A stretch of DNA of 45,096 nucleotides from Pseudohongiella sp. (lineage in GTDB: Bacteria > Pseudomonadota > Gammaproteobacteria > Pseudomonadales > Pseudohongiellaceae): contig JABMOK010000033.1 in the NCBI GenBank assembly GCA_013204155.1, positions 1-45,096 on the forward strand, in the 5' to 3' direction. Under the pieces are notes generated by a model. That model ran no database searches and was not told the origin of the DNA. It worked only from the letters and a program-made list of their open reading frames with translations. This document shows positions 24,441 through 32,203 of the stretch, one piece after another. The position numbers and the translations under genes are program-made. Positions within the stretch are counted from its first letter, which is position 1; the number at the start of each line of letters is the position of its first letter.

Positions 24441-25460
24441 CTAGTTCTCAGGGTAGGCAGGCGCTTGCTTTTGCGCATCGGCTTCCAGGCGTCGCGCACC
24501 TGCCAATATGCCCGCAAATGAGTAGTTCCCTTCATGACAGGCGTATTCATACAAATGCTCTCCTGGCTCCCGCCGCTTTAAAGTCAATTCCTCGGTAAAC
24601 GGCTGGCTATAGATCTGCGGATCGGTGACCGTGAAGGAATAAAATATTTCCTTGTCATTGTGCAGGGTGAATCGCTCCGTCAATTCCATTTGATCGCTGG
24701 AGGTGAGACGGAAGTGAGATATCTCGGGTCTGAAATTAACGCTGTGGACCACCAGTGTATCCCCTTCCCAATGGCCGATGGAGTCTCCTAACCAGGTTTT
24801 AAGCGCTCCCCCCTGATGCTCGCCGTCCAGGCGAATGATGCGGGCATCATGCACCATCTCACCGAACAGCATGAGATAGTCCCGGGTCTGCACGATCTGA
24901 TAATTGGCATTATAGGGTGGCACCACCATCGGCGGCACACCCCGTGACAGACAGCGCTCTGCTGCGGATCTTATTTCCGGCCCATCGGCCGCGTCATGAC
25001 CCTCGGCGCGCCACTGGGCAAAAATATCCTTTTGCCGCCCACCGTCAAGAAAAGGAAATTGGCCATCGGCAGGATCCACGATCATGGAGGTGCGGTATTC
25101 CCCCTTAACTTTTAATACATCGATGCGGATATCGGTGAAATTCTGGTCTGCCTCCTGGCGAATACTCGAGCCCTCCTCCGGTGCTTCGCGATCAGGGTCC
25201 AGCGCCTGGAATTTGGTCTGATTGTCATTGCGAGCGGAGGCTTCCATCGCCAGGGCTTGTTGTTCGGTGTAGGTGCGCTGCTCGCCGAGTTCTCCCGGTC
25301 TGGAAATTGGCGTTTGTGTGCGATTACTCCAATTCCCCTGAAAATCCGGATGCCCAAACTCGGTTCTGGGCAGCGCCCGGACGGCCGGTGTGGGCGGCGT
25401 TTGAGCCGCCAGATACGGACTTGTCAGCAAAAACAGGATCAGTGGATTCGGAAAACGCAT
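24441..25460 (-). CDS. Secreted protein with PDFQGNW motif (unknown function)
   Basis: A 339-residue protein with a signal peptide (residues 1-19, ending in LAAQ). I recognise a family common in marine Gammaproteobacteria and Acidobacteria but know no function. The conserved features are HPDFQGNWSN near residue 37, the block WLGDSIGHWEGDTLVVHSVNF and the closing YEYACHEGNY. It is clearly related to the lipoprotein at 41384-42274, which has PDLNGIW and GYWDGDTWVV in the same order. The ribosome site is weak. An FNR-like box lies about 90 bases upstream. The MFS gene upstream is on the same strand but 207 bases away. Confidence 0.75.
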   Translation of the reverse strand: MRFPNPLILFLLTSPYLAAQTPPTPAVRALPRTEFGHPDFQGNWSNRTQTPISRPGELGEQRTYTEQQALAMEASARNDNQTKFQALDPDREAPEEGSSIRQEADQNFTDIRIDVLKVKGEYRTSMIVDPADGQFPFLDGGRQKDIFAQWRAEGHDAADGPEIRSAAERCLSRGVPPMVVPPYNANYQIVQTRDYLMLFGEMVHDARIIRLDGEHQGGALKTWLGDSIGHWEGDTLVVHSVNFRPEISHFRLTSSDQMELTERFTLHNDKEIFYSFTVTDPQIYSQPFTEELTLKRREPGEHLYEYACHEGNYSFAGILAGARRLEADAQKQAPAYPEN

Positions 25461-25548
25461 GCTATTGTCCCCAACAAAAAGGCTGACCGCTCAATCATCT
25501 CTGCTACACGTAGTTGAAGAATCATAGCGGGGGCGACTCGCGCGCTTG

Positions 25549-25562
25549 CTGATTTAAATCAA
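25549..25562 (-). promoter_or_regulatory. FNR/ANR-like box upstream of the PDFQGNW gene
   Basis: CTGATTTAAATCAA (plus strand) matches TTGAT-N4-ATCAA at all but one defined position and contains the palindrome TGATTTAAATCA. It lies 89 bases before the start at 25460. It has the same single mismatch as the box upstream of ompW. AT-rich palindromes can arise by chance. Confidence 0.4.
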
Positions 25563-25593
25563 AGAAGGATTTGATGAGCGGCGCTTGCCCAGT

Positions 25594-25607
25594 CGCGAAG
25601 CTTCGCG
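25594..25607. promoter_or_regulatory. Perfect 14-bp palindrome CGCGAAGCTTCGCG
   Basis: A perfect palindrome lies between the MFS gene and the PDFQGNW gene. A second small stem, GGAC-GAGGAA-GTCC, follows it at 25608-25621. Together they could form two hairpins in the MFS transcript end or a protein-binding site. Confidence 0.4.
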
Positions 25608-25667
25608 GGACGAGGAAGTCCTGTCGGGAGCAACAGCCGTGTGGAGAAAGTTCGACAAACGGCAAAC

Positions 25668-26882
25668 TCAGCGCGGGGAGCGGTAGTTATAGACGCCGGT
25701 GAAGAGCACACCATACAGAAACAATATCAGCGACAGAGCCATCGCCGGCAGCAGCGCATTCAGCGTGCCGAATGACTCGATAATCCAGCCCAGTACCAGC
25801 GCTCCGATGGGAGCGCTGCCGAGCACACCGAGACTATAAACCGACAGTATGCGCGCACGAAATTCTGCCGAAGCCGATTCCTGCACAATGGTTCTGGCAA
25901 GCGTCATTGTCACGCCCATGTTCAATCCCCAGGCGATGGTCGCCAGCGCCATCAGCCAAAAAGACGGTTGTATCCACATCACCCCCAATACCAACATTCT
26001 CGACAGCTGCATGAGTAGAAATATCTTGCCAGGGCGCCTTATCGGCATGACACGAATCATAAAAAAGTTTGAAGCCGCCGCACCGCCGTAGAAAATAATC
26101 ATCATCAACGACAGCAGTAATGCATCGCCTGCATAAATACGTTTGATGATAAAAGGGAAGACGGTCATGAAGGCGCCAGCATTAAATATACTGGAGACAA
26201 AATTGATACTGAGTAGCTGGAAAATAACCTTGTTGGCATAGGCCGCTTTTAATCCTGCCGCTATGCTTTTCCATGCGGGATCCGCACCAGCCACCTTCAC
26301 TGGAGGCTGTGGACTGAGCCGACGAATCGACAAGGCACCAAACCCCAGACATATCGCCTGAACGCCTAGCACCGGCATCAAACCAAGTTGATCCATGGTG
26401 CCCGCCACACACAGACCCAGCATCTGCACCAAAAAACCGATTGCGGTTGTCGCCGACACGGCCTTCTGCACCGCCGTTCCCGCTGTTTTATTTAACAGCG
26501 ACTGCTGCGCAGGGCTGGAATAAGAGATCACCACGCTCATCCCCAGACCCCAGATAATTACCGAGAGAATACTCAACTGAGAAACATTGATGAGCGCGAT
26601 TAACAACAACGGTAGTAGCGGGGCGAGGGTATAGATTTGAATCAGCATCGCCCGCGGATCGCGACCATCGGCGCGGGCTCCACCAAGCAACATCAGGAAG
26701 ATCCCTGGAATCCCGGTAGTGGCCTGAATCATCCCAACCTGAGTTGCGGGCAATTCGAGAATGCCAATTAGTATCCAGCTCAACAAAAGCTGTTGCATGG
26801 CAAAGGCAACGCCAGTAAAAGCGGTGGAACCAAGATAGAGACGAAACTCGGGCTTTTGCCAGATACTATGGGAATCACTCAT
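25668..26882 (-). CDS. MFS transporter
   Basis: A 404-residue inner-membrane protein with about 12 hydrophobic segments in two halves, fitting the major facilitator superfamily. The loop between helices 2 and 3 reads GGARADGRDPR, the usual MFS position for a charged turn. The C-terminal half has LGSAPIGALVLGWIIESFG, resembling bacterial multidrug or MFS_3-type exporters. Substrate unknown. The start ATG lacks a strong ribosome site. The cyclase gene on its other side, also minus strand, lies 50 bases upstream, so co-transcription is possible. Confidence 0.85.
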   Translation of the reverse strand: MSDSHSIWQKPEFRLYLGSTAFTGVAFAMQQLLLSWILIGILELPATQVGMIQATTGIPGIFLMLLGGARADGRDPRAMLIQIYTLAPLLPLLLIALINVSQLSILSVIIWGLGMSVVISYSSPAQQSLLNKTAGTAVQKAVSATTAIGFLVQMLGLCVAGTMDQLGLMPVLGVQAICLGFGALSIRRLSPQPPVKVAGADPAWKSIAAGLKAAYANKVIFQLLSINFVSSIFNAGAFMTVFPFIIKRIYAGDALLLSLMMIIFYGGAAASNFFMIRVMPIRRPGKIFLLMQLSRMLVLGVMWIQPSFWLMALATIAWGLNMGVTMTLARTIVQESASAEFRARILSVYSLGVLGSAPIGALVLGWIIESFGTLNALLPAMALSLILFLYGVLFTGVYNYRSPR

Positions 26883-26932
26883 GGGGCGCCGATATTCCCC
26901 CGCTCGAAACTCAACATTTTTACAGCGAAATC

Positions 26933-27943
26933 CTAAAATGTAGCCAGAGGATTAATCGGCGAGCCCATACCCATTTCGATGCGCAGTGGTGCGGCGGTTA
27001 ACATGAACGCATAGCGATTCAATTGTTTCGCGACTTCAGCCACTCGCTCGAAATCCAGATTATCGAAGATAGAAACCCCGAGGGAGACAAGCGCCAGGCT
27101 ATGTAGCGGCAGTGAAATATTCGGAATACCACTGGGGGTAACATCGTTCCACATATCGTGGCCAATCATGGCAACGCCCCGGTCTTTTAAGAAATACGCC
27201 ACATTCGCGTGATAACCTGCCACCCCTTCCGATGTTGGCCAGGCCCCCAGTGCCGCCCTGCGCTTCCAGCGTCCGGTGTAGAGAAAAATTACATCGCCCG
27301 GCTCGACTTTTACACCCTCAATTTCTTCCAAAGCCAGCAAGTCTTCATAGCCAATAACCGTTCCGGGCTCAAGCCACCCTTCGGGCGTCGCTTTTCCTGG
27401 CAGCAGTGTCGCATCGAATAATATACCGCGAGTAACGATGCCATCCTTGTGCGCATTGATACTACCCCGTGGGCAACCATTAGCCGCTGCCACTTCCTCG
27501 TAGCCAAGCCCGTTATAGCCCTTGCCTCTGTACATGATATGGCAATCCACCGCGTCCAGATGACTGTGAATTGTGCCGTGATAACTGCCGCTGTATTCAT
27601 AGCGATCGGATGCCCCGGTGGGGCTGACGCGAAGCACTTCTCGCGTAAGCACGGCCGAAGCATCAACCGCGGGCTGCTGATTTACATCATGCGCCAGAGA
27701 AACAGAAATGCCTTCCTTTACCAGGGCTGCTGCCTGCTTACGCTTCGCCGGGGTAATCAGATTGGCCGCACCCAATTCATCCTCGTCTCCCCACCGACCC
27801 CAGTTTGACAGCTCCTCCATCGCTCGATGGAAATCGGCCTCGGTTTCCATCGGAGGATGATTTTGCGCGACAGACAATGGCACAAACAGAATCGAAATCA
27901 AAACAGCTTGAATCGCTTTTAAAATCATAGTGTGGCTGTTCAA
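26933..27943 (-). CDS. Secreted cyclase family protein (kynurenine-formamidase-like fold)
   Basis: A 336-residue metal-dependent hydrolase of the cyclase family. The metal-binding region reads YHGTIHSHLDAVDCHIMYRG (H-x3-H-x-D type), and YTGRWKRR follows in the later part. An N-terminal signal peptide (MILKAIQAVLISILFVPLSVAQ) marks it as exported, unlike the cytoplasmic KynB. I chose the TTG at 27943 because GGAG lies six bases upstream, though the ATG at 27928 also fits. Family members open lactams, cyclic imides or formyl-kynurenine; no reaction can be assigned. The MFS gene follows 50 bases downstream and may export or import the related compound. Confidence 0.85.
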   Translation of the reverse strand: MNSHTMILKAIQAVLISILFVPLSVAQNHPPMETEADFHRAMEELSNWGRWGDEDELGAANLITPAKRKQAAALVKEGISVSLAHDVNQQPAVDASAVLTREVLRVSPTGASDRYEYSGSYHGTIHSHLDAVDCHIMYRGKGYNGLGYEEVAAANGCPRGSINAHKDGIVTRGILFDATLLPGKATPEGWLEPGTVIGYEDLLALEEIEGVKVEPGDVIFLYTGRWKRRAALGAWPTSEGVAGYHANVAYFLKDRGVAMIGHDMWNDVTPSGIPNISLPLHSLALVSLGVSIFDNLDFERVAEVAKQLNRYAFMLTAAPLRIEMGMGSPINPLATF

Positions 27944-28005
27944 TGTAATCTCCAGTCAATTAGTTTTTGCGGACAGGGGTAATGTGTGGACGATGGCTTA
28001 TCTGC

Positions 28006-29454
28006 TTATTCCTCAAGCAATCGATAACGAATGTGTACATCTCTTACTCTTTTCCCCCGACCTTTAATTACCGCAGGACGAAGATGAATCTCACGCAATG
28101 CGCGCGATGCGTTCCTTTCCACACGGCGATCTTCTCGAATCGGATCGATAACATCAACCGATGACACCGCGCCGCGGGAGCTGACTGAAAAACGCAGGTC
28201 CACCTGATTATAGGAGAGGTCCAGTTTCCACAAGGGATCGGGGTCGACGGGCACGGCGGTTGAGGCCAGGGCTTCGCTCCAGGCGGTAAAAACCCCCAGA
28301 TGAACAAACTCTGGTGGGATCGGGTCTGGTTGATCGAGGCTCTGCTGTTGATAGGCGATAGCCTCATCCAGACGGCGAAAAAATTTGTCCACAGGAATAA
28401 CCATGGGTCGATCGAAGAAGAGTTCGATTCGGTCTGCCGCAACACCCGCTGCTGATAATAATTCCTGGGCCTGGCGATAACTTCGCATTCCGATACCCTT
28501 CTGCTGTAGCATTTGAAAATCGGCGCGGTATATTTTCGCCATCGCCGCGGCCTCAGGATCATCCTCGGCCTCGATGATGTTTTCAATTCGAGTGAGCAGG
28601 TTAGATCCTTCCTGCAGATAGAATTCTCCTATCGGTGAATCACCCTCAAGCACTGGAATATTGGCACCCTGTCCAAACACGGCATCGACATCGATTATGT
28701 TTCGACCGTACCGCTGTAATCTGGAGACGCCATCCTCGTGAACCAGACGGTCGACGGAATCTGATCCCACTCCCTTGTCGGCATTCAAAAACTGCACCAG
28801 TTGAAATTTATTGTGGGCTTGCTTATACAACCAGGGAATCATTTGGGGACTATCCTCACCGAACGTATCCTCGGCCAAATCCTCCATCTCCTCATACAGG
28901 CCGCGAGCCAGGAAAAAATTCCGCACTCGCGTCTCCTTATCATCAAGATAGGCTCGGCTTAGATACCAGAAAGCCTGATCCTCTATCGCGCCTAGCAAAG
29001 CCTCTGGATTATCGCTGTTATTGGAGCCCTGGAGGTGTCGAATATGCTCCAGATTGTCGGATATCGCCTCCCACTCTCCCAGGCGCATCTGATTGCTAAT
29101 CATCGACTGCAGCTGCGGAACCAAATCCGGATGTTCAAATCCGAGTACCGTACGCATGACCTGCAGTTGCCGGTTCTGAATATCCGCCAGCTGCTCATAG
29201 TCACCCTGTTCATTGAGCAGGGAGACCATGGCCGCCAGGGGTTCCAGCAAGCTTTGATGATAGGCTCCAAATTCCGATTGCAGATCTTCAAGCTGAGTCT
29301 GGTAATTTTGCAATTCGACTAATTGTTCATTGCTTGCTGTCAGCAATGCATTCGCTTCCACGGCCAAAGTTTGCGAAAGCGGGCAGATCAATAGTAAAAA
29401 TGCCGTGAATGCATTGATAATTGAAGGGTTCTGGCATTTTTTATCGATATTCAT
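28006..29454 (-). CDS. Secreted repeat-rich protein with a TonB-like C-terminal domain
   Basis: A protein of about 482 residues from the ATG at 29454; longer starts exist. From there the signal peptide is MNIDKKCQNPSIINAF followed by a hydrophobic core and LAVEA. The middle is helical with tetratricopeptide-like stretches (NEQGDYEQLADIQNRQLQVM, LGFEHPDLVPQL). The last 70 residues (VDLRFSVSSRGAVSSVDV to HIRYRLLEE) resemble the TonB C-terminal fold, probably a periplasmic peptide- or protein-binding module. I cannot name a function. The N-terminal in-frame alternative starts lie in a 12-bp repeat, so the true start is uncertain. It is divergent from the DUF4159 gene. Confidence 0.7.
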   Translation of the reverse strand: MNIDKKCQNPSIINAFTAFLLLICPLSQTLAVEANALLTASNEQLVELQNYQTQLEDLQSEFGAYHQSLLEPLAAMVSLLNEQGDYEQLADIQNRQLQVMRTVLGFEHPDLVPQLQSMISNQMRLGEWEAISDNLEHIRHLQGSNNSDNPEALLGAIEDQAFWYLSRAYLDDKETRVRNFFLARGLYEEMEDLAEDTFGEDSPQMIPWLYKQAHNKFQLVQFLNADKGVGSDSVDRLVHEDGVSRLQRYGRNIIDVDAVFGQGANIPVLEGDSPIGEFYLQEGSNLLTRIENIIEAEDDPEAAAMAKIYRADFQMLQQKGIGMRSYRQAQELLSAAGVAADRIELFFDRPMVIPVDKFFRRLDEAIAYQQQSLDQPDPIPPEFVHLGVFTAWSEALASTAVPVDPDPLWKLDLSYNQVDLRFSVSSRGAVSSVDVIDPIREDRRVERNASRALREIHLRPAVIKGRGKRVRDVHIRYRLLEE

Positions 29455-29489
29455 AGCGATATTCATAGCGACAATCATAGCGACAATAC
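29445..29489 (-). repeat. 12-bp tandem repeat creating in-frame alternative start codons
   Basis: On the plus strand CGATATTCATAG occurs at 29445-29456 and 29457-29468, then CGACAATCATAG at 29469-29480 and a partial copy to 29489. On the minus strand each copy contributes an in-frame ATG, at 29454, 29466 and 29478. The encoded blocks are NIAM and IVAM. Confidence 0.85.
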
Positions 29490-29596
29490 CGAGCGGAAAT
29501 AAGCAGGAGCTCTGACAATAACTTGATCTCTGGGTCTTGTCGATACACACTGCTTAAATCTGCAATCTCACATTGACATGAGTTCATCGCAACTCC

Positions 29597-30352
29597 ATGA
29601 AAAACAGCATCCTTTTTATAGCCGCCTTGCTTGCCAGCGCCTCCACGATGCTGCGGGCACAGGAAGATCAAGCCGATCTTTATGATATCGCGGGTGAGTT
29701 CGCCTTCGTGCGAATTCAATACGACAGCTACTACGATGGGGGCTACTATGGAGGCCCCTGGGCAACCGATTTTCCCGCTGCCGATGAAAATTTCCTAAGA
29801 GGGGTGGCTCGACTATCCAATGTTCGCGTCATGAGCCTCCCCAAGGTGTTGCGTTTCGATGACGAAGAAATTTTTAATTACCCCTTTCTGTATGCATTGG
29901 AAATGGGCCGCAACGGAGGCCTGTCGCTGTCTCCAGCAGAATCCGAAAACCTGCGAGAATATCTCTTGCGCGGCGGCTTCCTGTTAATCGATGATTTTTG
30001 GGGCGAGCAACAATGGGATGCTTTCTATCAAGATTTTTCCCAGCTTTTCCCGGACCGGGAATTAACTGAACTGCATGCCGAGCATGAAATTTATCATACC
30101 TTCTATGACATCGATGGCCCGCAGATGATTCCCGGCCGTGGCGGCAGACGCGGCTTCGGGCAGGCAGGAATTGATATAGCCAGCAATCATGCCATCGTCG
30201 ATGACGACGGCAGAATCATGGTGCTGATTAATTGGAACTCTGACATGGGCGATGGATGGGAACACACTTACGATCAGTGGTATCCCACTCAGTATTCGAA
30301 CTCAGCTTATCAACTTGGGATCAATTACCTGATCTATTCTTTAACCCACTAA
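29597..30352 (+). CDS. DUF4159 domain protein, secreted
   Basis: A 251-residue protein with a signal peptide (residues 1-20, ending in MLRAQ). The rest fits the DUF4159 domain: FAFVRIQYDSYYDGGYYGG, then LRGGFLLIDDFWGEQQWDAF near residues 125-150, and the closing segment with AYQLGINYLIYSLTH. DUF4159 proteins are distantly related to ThuA-like or glutamine-amidotransferase-like domains; no reaction is known. The gene is divergent from the TonB-like protein gene, and short same-strand frames follow. The ATG has no clear ribosome site. Confidence 0.85.
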   Translation: MKNSILFIAALLASASTMLRAQEDQADLYDIAGEFAFVRIQYDSYYDGGYYGGPWATDFPAADENFLRGVARLSNVRVMSLPKVLRFDDEEIFNYPFLYALEMGRNGGLSLSPAESENLREYLLRGGFLLIDDFWGEQQWDAFYQDFSQLFPDRELTELHAEHEIYHTFYDIDGPQMIPGRGGRRGFGQAGIDIASNHAIVDDDGRIMVLINWNSDMGDGWEHTYDQWYPTQYSNSAYQLGINYLIYSLTH

Positions 30353-30400
30353 ACGAGTTCACCAAGAATTCATTACACTTCTCATCATTTGCATTTCACT

Positions 30401-30532
30401 ATGATCATATTACTATTCATTGGCGGGCAATTTAACCTTACTGAGAATTATATTTGTAGTCAGCAATTACCGTTTCTGCCAGATGCTCCTATTCAATGGT
30501 TAGCTAATAAATCAAACCCAGCCACGCAATAG
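30401..30532 (+). CDS. Candidate 43-residue small protein upstream of the channel gene
   Basis: An open frame from ATG 30401 to TAG 30532, in a 195-base gap otherwise without a gene. The product begins MIILLFIGGQFN and ends ANKSNPATQ. It ends 15 bases before the channel start, so coupling is possible. There is no recognisable ribosome site and no family match that I know. It may be chance. Confidence 0.22.
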   Translation: MIILLFIGGQFNLTENYICSQQLPFLPDAPIQWLANKSNPATQ

Positions 30533-30547
30533 AACAGGTCCAAGAGT

Positions 30548-30973
30548 ATGCTTTACGCGTTCATAATAAATAGTCTATTGGTTTCAGCCGCCGTAGTGAT
30601 CCACTATGAAATCCTGCGCCTGCTCTCTATCATCATCCCCAAACTACGAGTTAAACATCGAATACGAGTAATCGTTGGCGTATTCGGCAGCATCTGCGCG
30701 CATATTGTTGAAATTTGGCTGTTCGGCATCGCCTTTTACTTTATGAGTATCTATGGTGATTTCGGAAGTATGGTTGGAAACTTCTCTGGCAACTTGCTCG
30801 ACTGCGTGTATTTCTCTTTCACCAACTATACGACCTTGGGCTACGGCGATATTGTGCCTTTCGGTCACCTTCGCTTTCTGGCGGGACTCGAAGCGATTAC
30901 CGGCCTGTCTCTGATTACCTGGTCGGCTTCCTATATGTTCATGGAAATGACAAAATTCTGGGAAGAAAAATAA
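30548..30973 (+). CDS. Potassium-channel-like two-helix protein
   Basis: A 141-residue inner-membrane protein with the ion-channel (Ion_trans_2) layout. Residues 1-25 and about 38-65 are hydrophobic, a pore helix follows, then the selectivity filter TTLGYGD near residue 97 and a last helix (ITGLSLITWSASYMFME). The TxGYGD motif is the potassium filter. No RCK or cyclic-nucleotide domain is attached, so a gating signal cannot be named. AGGTCCAAGAGT precedes the ATG. It lies alone, 227 bases before the sigma factor. Confidence 0.85.
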   Translation: MLYAFIINSLLVSAAVVIHYEILRLLSIIIPKLRVKHRIRVIVGVFGSICAHIVEIWLFGIAFYFMSIYGDFGSMVGNFSGNLLDCVYFSFTNYTTLGYGDIVPFGHLRFLAGLEAITGLSLITWSASYMFMEMTKFWEEK

Positions 30974-31200
30974 AACCTGAACAGAAGAAGAAAGTGGTAA
31001 CAGTCATTAACTTCCAAATACAAAAAAAAGGCCAGCTGCGTTGTTGCGCTTGTTCGACGTATGCCTAATATTCCTTCATAAGCGCATCTGCCATCTGACC
31101 ATTTGGCGACTTGCTTAAAGTGCGATCTATTCGGGACACTACACTAGCGAGCCTTTGAACCAAATCGGTTTTGCGACGACCTGTATTACAGGGACATAAA

Positions 31201-31734
31201 ATGCGCGATCTGAAACAACGCAGCTTTAATGAATGGCTGATTATTCGTTGCCAGCAAGGGGAGAGGGACGCATTTACCGCCTTGGTCAAGGCTTGGGAGC
31301 GAAGATACTACCTGTATGCCCTGAACAGACTGGAAGACAGGGAGGCGGCCAAGGATGTTACTCAGGATTGCCTGTTATCCATAAGCCGCAGCCTGGGCAC
31401 GTTGTCTGATCCGGCGGCCTTTCCTAAATGGAGCTTTCGGATTCTCGAACGCCGCTGTATCGATTGGCTTCGAAAGACGATTCGTGAGCGTGCGCTGATT
31501 CAACAGCAGGAAAACTTGCCCGATATTGGCATCAGTGATGATACCGAGGATAAGCTGAACGTTGAGCAACTACTGGCAAAGCTGGATTCCAGACTCGCGA
31601 CGATATTGAAACTCTACTATCTCGAATCTCTAAGCATAGATGAAATAGCCGAGATCAGCGACGTGCCACCGGGCACGGTAAAGTCGAGACTTTTTTATGC
31701 ACGTAAATTGATGATGAAAGCATTGGAGGAATAG
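31201..31734 (+). CDS. ECF-type RNA polymerase sigma factor
   Basis: A 177-residue sigma-70 family factor of the extracytoplasmic-function type. Region 2 includes LIIRCQQGERDAFTALV and the -10 recognition stretch AKDVTQDCLLSISRSL (near residues 50-65), then WSFRILERRCIDWLRK. Region 4 has ILKLYYLESLSIDEIAEISDVPPGTVKSRLFYARKLM, the -35 reading helix-turn-helix. A longer frame opens at TTG 31171, but ATG 31201 has AGGGA seven bases upstream and is preferred. The stop is followed after three bases by a small membrane-protein gene, whose ribosome site lies inside this gene. Confidence 0.9.
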   Translation: MRDLKQRSFNEWLIIRCQQGERDAFTALVKAWERRYYLYALNRLEDREAAKDVTQDCLLSISRSLGTLSDPAAFPKWSFRILERRCIDWLRKTIRERALIQQQENLPDIGISDDTEDKLNVEQLLAKLDSRLATILKLYYLESLSIDEIAEISDVPPGTVKSRLFYARKLMMKALEE

Positions 31735-31737
31735 ACC

Positions 31738-32118
31738 ATGAATAATATTGACGAACAGATTCGAAAGGCACTGACAGAAGAAGATCAGAAGATGCTTGCT
31801 GAAATCGATAGCGAGGCTGGCCTGTTCGAACTAATAGGCATGACCTTTAAAGGCAAGCAAGCCTGGATGACCTCTTACATATACTTCGTTGGCTTTACTG
31901 TCGCCGCCGCTGGCGTCTATTTTGTAATTCAATATCTGGGCACCAGTGATATTAAATCCAGTTTAAATTGGGCTCTGCTAATAATTACCTGTCTGCTCAC
32001 TATAGTGATATTAAAAATCTTTGCCTGGCAGCAGATGCAAAAACTGGAACTGCTGCGCGAGATAAAACGTCTGGAAATGCGCATTATGTTAGTGCTGGCT
32101 GAACAAAAAAAAGAATAA
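31738..32118 (+). CDS. DUF6768-like small membrane protein, probable sigma partner
   Basis: A 126-residue protein with two membrane segments (about residues 42-65 and 78-100). The N-terminus is acidic and soluble (MNNIDEQIRKALTEEDQKML), and the C-terminus is charged and helical (LRREIKRLEMRIMLV type). The family pattern resembles DUF6768, which is often found next to ECF sigma genes. GGAGGA lies inside the end of the sigma gene, eight bases before this ATG, so the two are translationally linked. It probably acts as an anti-sigma factor, but the classic zinc-binding anti-sigma motif is absent. Confidence 0.7.
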   Translation: MNNIDEQIRKALTEEDQKMLAEIDSEAGLFELIGMTFKGKQAWMTSYIYFVGFTVAAAGVYFVIQYLGTSDIKSSLNWALLIITCLLTIVILKIFAWQQMQKLELLREIKRLEMRIMLVLAEQKKE

Positions 32119-32203
32119 GTAGTTGCGAGGTGTCGGACATTGGCTAGTGTCTTATTTTGATATTCAGTGCCTTGAGACTAAAACCGACAACTTGATCCTA
32201 TGA

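Noticed and set aside
31065-31289. 74-residue minus-strand frame overlapping the sigma gene start
   Set aside because: Antisense to the sigma gene's leader and first codons; no motifs.
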